From positions 188,501 through 252,500 of the forward strand of contig NZ_CP107932.1 of NCBI RefSeq assembly GCF_036032445.1: 64,000 nucleotides of DNA. The letters are read 5' to 3'. The notes under the pieces are model-generated. The model was not told the origin of the DNA. It saw only the letters and a list, made by a program, of their open reading frames with translations, and did no database searches. How positions within the stretch are numbered: the stretch's first letter is position 1; every line of letters begins with the position of its first letter. Shown here piece after piece: positions 24,787 to 32,653 of the stretch. The stretch is from Nocardia sp. NBC_00416 (GTDB taxonomy: Bacteria > Actinomycetota > Actinomycetes > Mycobacteriales > Mycobacteriaceae). Position numbers and translations under genes: made by a program.

Positions 24787-26046
24787 TCAGCTCGCGTGCT
24801 TGGCCGCGTATCGGTCGGCGTACTGCTGGCGAGTAGTGGTGGACAGGTCGACATCGGCGCCCCTGGCGCGCAGCGCGCCGACCGTCGCCTCTTCCCGGGG
24901 GATATGGGCGAACGGTTCCCAGTTCAGGTGCCGACAGGCGTTCTGCCAGGTGATCTTGTCGATATCGGAGTCGTCGGCACCCGCGGCCTCGAGTTCGTTC
25001 AGTACGAACTCGGGGGCGCCCGGCCACAGTGAATCCGAATGCGGGTAGTCGCATTCCCAGGCGATGTTGTCGATACCGATGTCGTGCCGCAGCTTCAGCG
25101 ACGTCGGGTCTGTGACGTAGCAGGCCATGACGTGCTCCCGGAACACTTCGCTGGGCATCTTGCCGCCGAAGTCGCGGCGCAGCCAGCGCTGGTTGGTGTA
25201 GTGCCGGTCCGAGCGGTCCAGGAAGAACGGGATCCAGCCGACGCCGCCCTCGGACAGAGCCACCTTCAGCTTGGGGTAGCTGCGGAACGCCGGCCCCCAG
25301 AGCAGGTCCTGGGTTGCGATCAGGGAGATGCTGGGGGCGAGCACCATGAGGTTGTCGATCGGTGCGTTCGGCGCCAGCTTGAGGACACCGAAGCCCTGCC
25401 CGATGTGCAGGTTCATGACGGTGTCGTTATCGCAGAGCGCCTGGAACACCGGGCCCCAGTAGTCGATATCGTGGTAGCTGGGCAGGCCGTCGATATGCGG
25501 TAGCTCCGGCATGGTCACCGAATGGCAGCCCTTGGCGGCGACGCGCTCGATCTCGGCGACCGCGAGTTTCGGGTCCCACATCGGCAGGATCGCCAGCGGG
25601 ATGAACCGGCCCGGGTAGGCGCCCGCCCACTCCTCGATATGCCAGTCGTTGTAGGCGGAGATCATCGCGACGGTGATCTCGTCCATACCGCCGCGGCTCA
25701 GATGCCCGGCACTGAAGCCGGTGAAGGTGGGGAAGCACATGGAGGCGAAGACGCCGTTGGCGTCCATATCGCGTACCCGGTCGTGGATGTCGTAGACGGC
25801 GGGCCGCATTTCCGCGTAGCCGGCGGGGTCGTATCCCCATTCCTCGGGGGGCCAGGAGACGACCGCGTTGAGGCCGGTGACACCGGTCGGCCGGTCCCGG
25901 TATATCCAGCGATCGATACCCGTGTCGTCGAGGACGACCTTGGGCACGTACTCGGCGTATTTCTTCGGCACGTGATTGTCGAACATATTGCGTGGTTCGA
26001 CCACATGGTCGTCGATGCTCACCAGAATCATGTCGTCGATATTCAC
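24787..26046 (-). CDS. Amidohydrolase-2 family metal-dependent hydrolase, 419 aa
   Basis: ACMSD-like TIM-barrel protein. The N-terminal VSIDDHVVEP carries the Asp/His of the metal site, FASMCFPTFTGF and NLHIGQGFGV lie in the barrel, and IAWECDYPHSDSLWPG holds the late catalytic Asp. Such proteins hydrate, hydrolyse or decarboxylate; in mycobacteria many copies sit in lipid and steroid-type catabolic loci. The start is GTG 26046 with GAGGAGT upstream. Its promoter carries the operator at 26113, tying it to the P450/FadE genes. A second, divergent family member is at 28091. Confidence 0.88.
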   Translation of the reverse strand: MNIDDMILVSIDDHVVEPRNMFDNHVPKKYAEYVPKVVLDDTGIDRWIYRDRPTGVTGLNAVVSWPPEEWGYDPAGYAEMRPAVYDIHDRVRDMDANGVFASMCFPTFTGFSAGHLSRGGMDEITVAMISAYNDWHIEEWAGAYPGRFIPLAILPMWDPKLAVAEIERVAAKGCHSVTMPELPHIDGLPSYHDIDYWGPVFQALCDNDTVMNLHIGQGFGVLKLAPNAPIDNLMVLAPSISLIATQDLLWGPAFRSYPKLKVALSEGGVGWIPFFLDRSDRHYTNQRWLRRDFGGKMPSEVFREHVMACYVTDPTSLKLRHDIGIDNIAWECDYPHSDSLWPGAPEFVLNELEAAGADDSDIDKITWQNACRHLNWEPFAHIPREEATVGALRARGADVDLSTTTRQQYADRYAAKHAS

Positions 26047-26407
26047 CGGACTCCTCGCTGTTCGTGCTCGACGCCGGGCGCACCCGGACGGAGATCGAAG
26101 ATCTCATAAAATGAGAATTAGACTCTCGATTGTGTTCGACGATACACCCGGCGGGGTCCTCGGGTCGAGATGATCCGAGTCCGGATCGCGCCGGAAGGCG
26201 CGGAGCCCGGGGTCGGGGGCGAGTGCGTAGTCGCCGCCGCCCGGCGCGGGCCGACTCCGGCGTTCGAAATATCGGGTGACCGTGTGGGCTCGGGCGCTGA
26301 ACTGTTGCGGATCTTCGCCGAACGGGCCGCCCTCGTCGCCTCGCCGCGTCTCTGCTGCTGCGGCGATGCGCAGGCCCGCTCGGTACCGAGCCGCACCGGT
26401 CGCGCGA
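26047..26407. other. Intergenic region with amidohydrolase promoter
   Basis: 361 bp between the acyl-CoA synthetase stop (26408) and the amidohydrolase start (26046), both leftward. It holds the operator at 26113 and, 17 bp after the synthetase stop, a perfect 14-bp palindrome GCTCGGTACCGAGC (26378-26391) that may be a weak terminator. I see no convincing gene. Confidence 0.5.
26113..26127. promoter_or_regulatory. Operator-like palindrome GAGAAT-TAG-ACTCTC
   Basis: Lies 67 bp upstream of the amidohydrolase start. The extended form ATGAGAAT-N3-ACTCTCGAT is close to the perfect 19-bp copy at 29308. Confidence 0.6.
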
Positions 26408-27835
26408 TCAGCGCAGCTGATCCTTCATCACTTTCCCGGTGGCGTTGAGCGGCAGCCGGTCCAGGAACACCACCGACCGTGGCACCTTGTACCCGGCCAT
26501 CCGCTCCTTGCTCCACGAGATGAGCTCGGCCTCGCCGACCTCGCCGCGCGCGACCACGAACGCCTTGCCGACCTGGCCGAGCCGTTCGTCGGGTACGCCG
26601 ATCACCGCCGCCTGGGCGACCGCCGGATGCTCCAGCAGGAACCCTTCGATCTCGGCGGGATAGGCGTTGAATCCGCCGACGATGTACATATCTTTCTTCC
26701 GTCCGATCACCTGGAGCCGTCCGCCGTCGTCCAGGCTGCCCAGATCGCCGGTGTGCAGCCAGCCTTCGGCATCGACCGCGGCGGCGGTGCCCTCCGGATC
26801 GTCGAGGTAGCCCTGCATCACGCTGTAACCGCGGATGAGGACTTCGCTGTCCGCGGCGATACGCAGCTCGATTCCATCGCAGGCGCGGCCGGCGGTCGTC
26901 GCGATCTGCTCGAACGTATCCCCGGGACGCGAGGCGGTGGCCGTGCCGGCTTCGGTGAGCCCATAGCCGGTCATGATCGACTGGAAGGGCAGTTCCTCGC
27001 GGATCCGCCGGATCAGGTCGACCGGGATATCGGCCGCACCGGTGACCGCCGCGCGCAGTGACGAGATATCGCGCGCCCCACGATATTCCAACAGGGAGTG
27101 GTACAGCGTCGGCGGTCCCGGCAGCATGGTGACCCGCTCGGCCTCCACCAGCTCGAGGACCTTCTCGACATCGAAGACCGGCACCGGCAGCATCGTCGCG
27201 CCGCGGATCAGCGACGAGACGATCCCCGCCTTCAATCCGAAGGTGTGGAAGAACGGGTTGACGAGCAGATACCTGTCGCCTTCCCGGAGATCGGCCAGAT
27301 CGCACCATTCCGCGTAGAGCCGCAAGGTCTGCAGATGGTTCATCATCACGCCCTTGGGGCGGCCGGTGGTGCCCGAGGTGTAGATGATGTCGGCGATATC
27401 GGTGCCCTCGACCTCACGTTCGAAAGGTGCGCCGCTGGACAGGAAATCGGACTTCAGGTCGTAGACCGGCACCCCGGGCGGCGCCGGATACTCGCCGCCC
27501 AGGAACCCCTTCTGCACCAGCAGCGCCTTGGCGCCGCTGCGGCGGATGACATCGGCCGCCTCCTCCGCCTTGAACCGGGTGTTGACCGGGACCAGCGTGC
27601 CGCCCGCGGTCAACAGGCCGAGCGCGGCGATGATCCACTCCGCGGAGTTCGGCGCCCAGACGGCCGCTCGATCACCTTTGCCGATCCCGGCCTCCGCGAA
27701 CGAGCCCGCGGCTCGGCGGATCCGGTCCCCGAGCTCGGTATAGCTCACGCGCAGGTCCCCGTCCACGACCGCTTCGGCTTCGCCGAAGCGGTCGGCGGCG
27801 GACAGAGCCACCTGCGGGATGGTCCGGAAGGTCAT
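26408..27835 (-). CDS. Acyl-CoA synthetase (FadD3-like), 475 aa
   Basis: AMP-forming ligase: P-loop IIYTSGTTGRPKGVMM (about residue 148), GYGLTEAGTA, TGDLGSLDDGGRLQVIGRKKDM (hinge) and the C-terminal lysine motif LPLNATGKVMK. Compact length and overall layout resemble FadD3-type ligases that activate alicyclic or steroid-ring acids in mycolic-acid actinobacteria, but that assignment rests on resemblance only. It would convert a carboxylic acid of the pathway to its CoA ester. It stands 255 bp downstream of the second amidohydrolase, separated by hairpin repeats. Confidence 0.88.
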   Translation of the reverse strand: MTFRTIPQVALSAADRFGEAEAVVDGDLRVSYTELGDRIRRAAGSFAEAGIGKGDRAAVWAPNSAEWIIAALGLLTAGGTLVPVNTRFKAEEAADVIRRSGAKALLVQKGFLGGEYPAPPGVPVYDLKSDFLSSGAPFEREVEGTDIADIIYTSGTTGRPKGVMMNHLQTLRLYAEWCDLADLREGDRYLLVNPFFHTFGLKAGIVSSLIRGATMLPVPVFDVEKVLELVEAERVTMLPGPPTLYHSLLEYRGARDISSLRAAVTGAADIPVDLIRRIREELPFQSIMTGYGLTEAGTATASRPGDTFEQIATTAGRACDGIELRIAADSEVLIRGYSVMQGYLDDPEGTAAAVDAEGWLHTGDLGSLDDGGRLQVIGRKKDMYIVGGFNAYPAEIEGFLLEHPAVAQAAVIGVPDERLGQVGKAFVVARGEVGEAELISWSKERMAGYKVPRSVVFLDRLPLNATGKVMKDQLR

Positions 27836-27924
27836 GCAGTCTCCATGGGCCGGAACGAGCCCGGCGATCCGTCCACGCCGGGATAGCGGTGGCCGCAGCG
27901 AAGGCGAAGGTATCGCACTCCCGC

Positions 27925-28095
27925 CTCCGGGCCTGATCCGCTCATGCTGTGTCGATCGGGTATGAGCGGGGCCCTGCGTGGTTACGCTCCGCTCCCGTCT
28001 CCGGGCCTGATCCGCTCATACTGTGTCCATCGGGGTATGAGCGGGGCCCTGCGTGGTTACGCTCCGCTCCCGCCTCCGGGCCTGATCCGCTCATA
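27925..28095. repeat. Tandem 74/75-bp repeat, 2.3 copies, each with an internal hairpin
   Basis: Copies start at 27925, 27999 and 28074 (the last is partial and includes the stop codon of the amidohydrolase at 28091). They differ at a few positions only. Each full copy contains CCGCTCATAC...GTATGAGCGG (10-bp stem, one mismatch pair in copy 1), which can act as a terminator for the amidohydrolase transcript. The array sits between that gene and the promoter of the acyl-CoA synthetase. Possibly a dispersed palindromic family of this genome. Confidence 0.85.
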
Positions 28096-29287
28096 CCCCG
28101 AGCAGGCGTGCGAGGTTGCCGCCCATGATCTTGGCCTGGTTCTCCGGCGGCATGTCCTTGATCTCGTGGATATAGCGCGCCGGCTCGGCCAGGCCTTCCG
28201 GATGCGGCCAGTCGGAACCGAACAGCACGTGATCGACGCCCATCACGTCCGACAGTCGCTGCAGATCCTCTTCCCAGAACGGGCTGACGTAGAGGCTCTG
28301 CTTGATGGCTACGACCGGGTCGCGGAAGCCGAAGCCCTCCGGCGCCTTCTTGAAGACGTCGGTCAGCTGTTGCAGCAGCGGCTCGAGCCAGGCGGAACCG
28401 TTCTCGATCACGGAGATCTTCAGGTCCGGGAAGCGGTTCAGCGCACCGTGGCACACCCACGACGCGACCGCGTCGGTCACCGGGCGCCACTGGTTGGTCA
28501 TTGCGAAGGTGTTGGTCTTGAACGGCAGCATCTCCAGGGCGCTGCCCTCCCACTCGGCGTCGAAACGCGAGTAGCCGCTGTCCGAGGAGTGCATGGTGAC
28601 CAGCACGTCGAGCTCGACGACCCGCTTCCAGAACGGATCGAACTCGGGCAGTGCGAACGACCGCATACCGCGCAGGCCGGGTACCGGGGCCGGGCGTATC
28701 AGGATCGCCTTGGCGCCGTGCTCGACAACGGCCCAGTTCAGCTCGTCGATGGCTTTCTCGACGATCGGCAGGGTGATCACCGGGACGGTGAAGATCCGGT
28801 CGGAGTGCACGAAACCGCCGTCCTGGCCCCAGTCCTCGAGCATCCACTGGTTCAGCGAGTGGATCACCGCGTGGATCAGATCGGGGTGGTGGCGCATCCG
28901 TTCCTCGACCAGGCTGGCCAGGGTCGGGAACATGAGCGCGCGCTGCAACTGGAGATCGTCCATGACCTTCAGCCGTGCTTCCGGATTGCGGAAGGCGTCG
29001 ATCGCCTTCATCGATTTGCCGAAGATCTCGCGGCGGCTCTTGCCCTCGGGGTTGCCGTGCTTGAAGTACTGCTCCATCGCGCCGGGACGGGCCACGACGT
29101 CGAAGGTGGGGTTGGGGATGTACTCGCTGATCTGGCCGAGCACCGCGATCTTGGTGCGGCCGTTGATCTCGATGTACTGGATGGCCCCCTCGTACTCCTT
29201 GGGCAGGTGCCGGGTGAGGGCTTCTTTGGTCTCGTAGAGATGGTTGTCCGCATCGAAGAGCTGGTACGGCAGCTCGACTTCACTCAT
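28091..29287 (-). CDS. Amidohydrolase-2 family metal-dependent hydrolase, 398 aa
   Basis: Second ACMSD-like barrel protein, of the group starting ...LFDADNHLYE (Asp/His metal ligands), common in mycobacteria. VTMHSSDSGY and DHVLFGSDWPHPEG carry the middle His and late Asp. It shares little beyond the fold with the copy at 24787, so it probably acts on a different intermediate. GGAGGATTCC precedes ATG, and a perfect operator lies 21-39 bp upstream, inside the 35-bp gap and the end of the upstream synthetase gene, giving it its own promoter. Confidence 0.88.
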   Translation of the reverse strand: MSEVELPYQLFDADNHLYETKEALTRHLPKEYEGAIQYIEINGRTKIAVLGQISEYIPNPTFDVVARPGAMEQYFKHGNPEGKSRREIFGKSMKAIDAFRNPEARLKVMDDLQLQRALMFPTLASLVEERMRHHPDLIHAVIHSLNQWMLEDWGQDGGFVHSDRIFTVPVITLPIVEKAIDELNWAVVEHGAKAILIRPAPVPGLRGMRSFALPEFDPFWKRVVELDVLVTMHSSDSGYSRFDAEWEGSALEMLPFKTNTFAMTNQWRPVTDAVASWVCHGALNRFPDLKISVIENGSAWLEPLLQQLTDVFKKAPEGFGFRDPVVAIKQSLYVSPFWEEDLQRLSDVMGVDHVLFGSDWPHPEGLAEPARYIHEIKDMPPENQAKIMGGNLARLLGV

Positions 29288-29307
29288 GGAATCCTCCTTG
29301 GCTATTT

Positions 29308-29326
29308 ATGAGAATCGTATTCTCAT
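29308..29326. promoter_or_regulatory. Perfect operator ATGAGAAT-CGT-ATTCTCAT
   Basis: 19-bp perfect palindrome (8-3-8), the best copy of the window-wide motif. It lies 21 bp upstream of the amidohydrolase start and overlaps the stop codon of the acyl-CoA synthetase at 29323. Confidence 0.7.
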
Positions 29327-30885
29327 TTCAGGTCGGTCGCAACGGCCTCGGTACGCGCCGCGGCCAGATCGCGTCGGATGGCGAACTTCTGGATCTTTCC
29401 GCTGGGGGTTCGCGGGAAATCCGTGACGATGTGCAGTTCCTCGGGCCACTTCTGTTTGGCCAGTCCGGCCTGCTCGAAATGCCGGCGCAGCGAATCGATA
29501 TCGGGTTCCGGATGTGCGGGCAGGCAGCGCACCACGGCGGCGGTGCGCTCGCCCAGGCGCGCGTCGGGTACGGCCACCGCCACGCCTTCGGCCACCCCCG
29601 GCAGGGTGAGCAGTACCTCCTCCACCTCGAGCGCGCTCACGTTCTCGCCGCCGCGGATGATGATGTCGGATTTGCGATCGGTGATCGTCAGATATCCGTC
29701 GGCGTCGAGCACGCCGATATCGCCGGTGTGATACCAGCCGTCGGCGTCGAAGGTGCGGGCGGTGAGATCGGGGTCGGTGTAGCCCAGGCACAGATCCGGT
29801 CCGCGGCTGATTATCTCGCCGTCCTCGTCCAGCCGGAACTCCACGCCGGGCAGCGCGTCGCCGTCGGTGAACATCCGTTTCGCGGCCGGCGCCGTCGCCG
29901 TCGACCCGGTGATCGAGGGATGCTCGGTGCTGCCGTAGGAGCGGAACACGGTGATCCCGAGGTCCTCGAGCCGGGTGCTGACCGCCGCCGGCACCGCCGC
30001 ACCGCCGAGTCCGGCGTAACGCAGCTGTGCGAGGTGTGCCGGTTTGTAGCCGGGATGATCGAGCAGGCTCGTCATGAAATAGCTGACGCCGCCGCCGACG
30101 CAGATGTTCTCGGTCTCCATCAGCTCGAGCACCCATCCTGGATCCCACAGGTCGAGCAGATGGATCGGCGCTCCGTCGAGGACCGGGATCAGCAGGGCGT
30201 TGAGCATGCCGATGAAATGCCCGACCGGCGCGGAGGTGAGCTGATCGCCCCGGTCCGGCGGATACATGCCGGCCAGCTGCCGGACTTCGTACCCGAGGGT
30301 GTTGTGGCTGTGTACGACGCCCTTTGGTGCGCGAGTGGTGCCCGAGGTGAAGGCGATGCACGCGGGGCCGTCCGGATCGGTGGTCAGCACGCCGGTCATC
30401 GGCTCCGGGTCGAGCAGTTCGTCGAAGTCCTGGCCGACCACCCCCACCACCGGGACATTCGCGCACAGGCGCGGGTCGAATTCGTTGTGGCCGAACCGTT
30501 CACAGGTGACGAACACCTTCGGTGCGACGGAATCGAGGATGTAGCCGAGCTCTTTGCGTCCGTAGAAATGCGCGATCGGCACCACCGTGGTCCCCAGCAG
30601 GGCGGACGCCCAGTAGGTCGCCGCCGCCTCCATCCAGTTCGGCAACTGGAACGCGACGATATCGCCGGGCCCGACGCCGCGTCGGCGCAGCCCGGCGGCC
30701 AGGCGCCGCGCGATCTGCTCGACCTCGGCGAAGGTGCCGGAATAGGGACGCAACCGGGAGTGCACCGCGAAGGTCGCGGCGGGGGCCGCGGCGAGGCTGC
30801 GGGCGAGGAGTTCGCCGAGCGTCTCGTCGGCCCACCAGCCCGCTTCGCGATAGCGAAGGGCCAGTTCGGGGGGAACTTTGCGCAT
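29323..30885 (-). CDS. Acyl-CoA synthetase (AMP-forming), 520 aa
   Basis: ANL-superfamily ligase: IAFTSGTTRAPKGVVHSHN (P-loop, with Arg-Ala where Gly-Arg is more usual), RSYGSTEHPSITGS, the hinge TGDIGVLDADGYLTITDRKSD and the C-terminal FPRTPSGKIQK lysine. Resembles medium-chain or cyclic-acid ligases rather than long-chain FadD. It is divergent from the enoyl-CoA hydratase at 30976; the operator at 30944 lies between them. It would activate a different acid from the ligase at 26408, since the two are clearly unlike in sequence and length. Confidence 0.88.
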   Translation of the reverse strand: MRKVPPELALRYREAGWWADETLGELLARSLAAAPAATFAVHSRLRPYSGTFAEVEQIARRLAAGLRRRGVGPGDIVAFQLPNWMEAAATYWASALLGTTVVPIAHFYGRKELGYILDSVAPKVFVTCERFGHNEFDPRLCANVPVVGVVGQDFDELLDPEPMTGVLTTDPDGPACIAFTSGTTRAPKGVVHSHNTLGYEVRQLAGMYPPDRGDQLTSAPVGHFIGMLNALLIPVLDGAPIHLLDLWDPGWVLELMETENICVGGGVSYFMTSLLDHPGYKPAHLAQLRYAGLGGAAVPAAVSTRLEDLGITVFRSYGSTEHPSITGSTATAPAAKRMFTDGDALPGVEFRLDEDGEIISRGPDLCLGYTDPDLTARTFDADGWYHTGDIGVLDADGYLTITDRKSDIIIRGGENVSALEVEEVLLTLPGVAEGVAVAVPDARLGERTAAVVRCLPAHPEPDIDSLRRHFEQAGLAKQKWPEELHIVTDFPRTPSGKIQKFAIRRDLAAARTEAVATDLK

Positions 30886-30943
30886 GACGAACTCCCGATC
30901 CGGCCGCCGGAAACCAGCGGAAAGTATATGGTTCTCTATGTAA

Positions 30944-30958
30944 GAGAATCATATTTCC
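30944..30958. promoter_or_regulatory. Operator-like site GAGAAT-CAT-ATTTCC
   Basis: In the 90-bp divergent region between the acyl-CoA synthetase and the enoyl-CoA hydratase. With GTTCTC at 30931-30936 it forms GTTCTC-N7-GAGAAT-N3-ATTTCC; the outer parts CGGAAA (30918) and TTTCCG (30955) extend the symmetry to a roughly 40-bp imperfect palindrome. Confidence 0.55.
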
Positions 30959-30975
30959 GTCGAGGAGAACAAGTC

Positions 30976-31692
30976 GTGATCGAGCTCGAACTGGCGGACG
31001 GTCTGGCCGTCGTGACCATCAACCGGCCGCATGCTCGCAACGCCATCGCCCTGGACACGATGGACGAGCTGGACCAGGCGATCGAGGAGGCCGCGGGCGC
31101 CCGGGCGCTCGTGATCACCGGTGCCGGGGATCGGGCGTTCGTCTCGGGTGGGGACCTCAAAGAACTGGCCGCGCTGCGCACCGTCGATCAGGCGGCCGCC
31201 ATGGCGGAGAAGATGCGGGGCGTCTGCGACAGACTGGCCGGGTTCCCCGGTCCGGTCGTCGCCGCGTTGAACGGCCACGCGCTCGGTGGCGGCGCCGAGG
31301 TCGCGGTGGCCGCCGATATCCGGATCGCCGCGGACGATGTCAAGATCGGGTTCAATCAGGTGGCGCTGGCGATCATGCCGGCCTGGGGCGGCGCCGAGCG
31401 GCTGGCGCGGCTGGTCGGTCGCAGCCGGGCGTTGCTGCTGGCGGGGTCGGGGGAGATCCTGACCGCCCCCGACGCCGAACGCCTGGGTCTGGTGGATCGC
31501 GTGGTGCCGCGTGCCGAGTTCGCCGACTCGTGGCGGACCCTGGCGCGGGCGCTGGCCACGCCGTCGGCGGGCGCGATCAAACGCGTCGTCGACGGTGCGA
31601 GTCGGCATGAAGCCGTGGCGGCCTTCGCCGAACTCTGGGTGGCCGACGCGCACTGGGCGGCGGCCGATCGCGTGATGAACCGCGGGAAATGA
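30976..31692 (+). CDS. Enoyl-CoA hydratase/isomerase family protein, 238 aa
   Basis: Crotonase fold: VVTINRPHARNAI, oxyanion strand RAFVSGGDLKEL and NGHALGGGAEVAVAAD with the first catalytic Glu (residue 108). The position of the second catalytic Glu (normally in Q-P-E) reads NQVALAI, so that Glu is absent; the protein may be an isomerase, hydrolase or lyase of the superfamily rather than a hydratase. GTG 30976 follows GAGGAGA. It converges with the TetR gene, 16 bp apart. Confidence 0.85.
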   Translation: MIELELADGLAVVTINRPHARNAIALDTMDELDQAIEEAAGARALVITGAGDRAFVSGGDLKELAALRTVDQAAAMAEKMRGVCDRLAGFPGPVVAALNGHALGGGAEVAVAADIRIAADDVKIGFNQVALAIMPAWGGAERLARLVGRSRALLLAGSGEILTAPDAERLGLVDRVVPRAEFADSWRTLARALATPSAGAIKRVVDGASRHEAVAAFAELWVADAHWAAADRVMNRGK

Positions 31693-31708
31693 GGCCGCGA
31701 TGACCGGT

Positions 31709-32293
31709 CTACACGCCGTCCTCGAGGAAGCCGATCTCGCGTTCGGCGAACGCGAAGGTCTCGGCGTGCCCAGCGGTCATGCCGAGCGCTTGTTCCAGGA
31801 CGACCATCCGGGCCGCGCTGGTCATCAGGACCGACAGCACATCGGCCGGGAACCGGCTCGTATCGACGCCGTAGCCGCTGAGCAGCAGGCCCAGCGCTTC
31901 GGTCTGCGCCTCCCGGAACTGTTCGGAGTAGCGGACCACCTCGGCCCGGATCGCGGGCCGGTGATTGGCCAGGCCGACGAACTCCATGGTGAACCGGGCC
32001 GCGGTGGTATCGGTGCTGAACGCCCACAGCGCGTGCAGCGGCCGGTCCGACTTCAGTACCTGCGCCAGTGTTTCCAGGCCCTGGTCGGCGCGGCGGCGGA
32101 ACAGTTCGAGGAACAGATCGTCCATCGACCGGAAGTAGTAGTGCACCAATTGCGGTTTGAGGCCGGCGTGTTCGGCGATCCGCCGGGAGGTCACCGCGGC
32201 CCAGCCCTGTTCCATCATCAGCTGTTCGGCGGAATCCATCAGGACGCCGCGGTTCTTGGCATCGGGTGCGCCGAGCCGGCGGGGTGGTGACAT
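31709..32293 (-). CDS. TetR-family transcriptional regulator, 194 aa
   Basis: Helix-turn-helix AAVTSRRIAEHAGLKPQLVHYYFRS near residues 32-56, then an all-helical ligand domain. GGAGGGCGAGAC precedes ATG. It is one candidate for the regulator of the GAGAAT-N3-ATTCTC regulon because of its position inside the island, but its own upstream region instead contains the CTGAGCGCGCGCTCAG palindrome, so it may control only itself and the P450 at 32654. A CoA-thioester ligand is plausible for such a locus. Confidence 0.9.
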   Translation of the reverse strand: MSPPRRLGAPDAKNRGVLMDSAEQLMMEQGWAAVTSRRIAEHAGLKPQLVHYYFRSMDDLFLELFRRRADQGLETLAQVLKSDRPLHALWAFSTDTTAARFTMEFVGLANHRPAIRAEVVRYSEQFREAQTEALGLLLSGYGVDTSRFPADVLSVLMTSAARMVVLEQALGMTAGHAETFAFAEREIGFLEDGV

Positions 32294-32653
32294 GTCTCGC
32301 CCTCCTCTGGGATTTCCGGGTGGCCACCCCGGTCATGGGATCACCGGGGATCGTATCCCGCGAGCAGCGACTGTTGACGCCGTCCCTCCGACCATGCTAA
32401 GCATGTGCTCAGCATCACATCTGAGCGCGCGCTCAGCAATGGTCGTACCGGGTCGGCTCCGAGGTACGGCGGCGGCGCGGTACGAGATGCGTTCCGGGGC
32501 GAGGAGGCTGCTGTGAGCGATACCGAGCGACAACGCGCGTCCGGGGCGGCGGCCGCCGCCGGCGACAGTCCGAGCAGGCCGCGGTGTGCACACGCCGTAT
32601 CAACCGGTGATCCACGGTTGGCAACGCAATTCTGTTGATATCAGGAGGTTCCC
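32294..32653. other. Divergent regulatory region between TetR and P450
   Basis: 360 bp with no convincing gene. It holds two TGCTNAGCA repeats and a perfect 16-bp palindrome (listed separately). The P450 ribosome site AGGAGG is at 32643. Confidence 0.5.
32395..32437. promoter_or_regulatory. TetR-type operator cluster with CTGAGCGCGCGCTCAG
   Basis: TGCTAAGCATGTGCTCAGCA (32395-32415) is two copies of TGCTNAGCA, and CTGAGCGCGCGCTCAG (32422-32437) is a perfect 16-bp palindrome. Three symmetric elements at about 13-bp steps suggest cooperative binding of a dimeric regulator, most simply the adjacent TetR protein. Confidence 0.55.
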
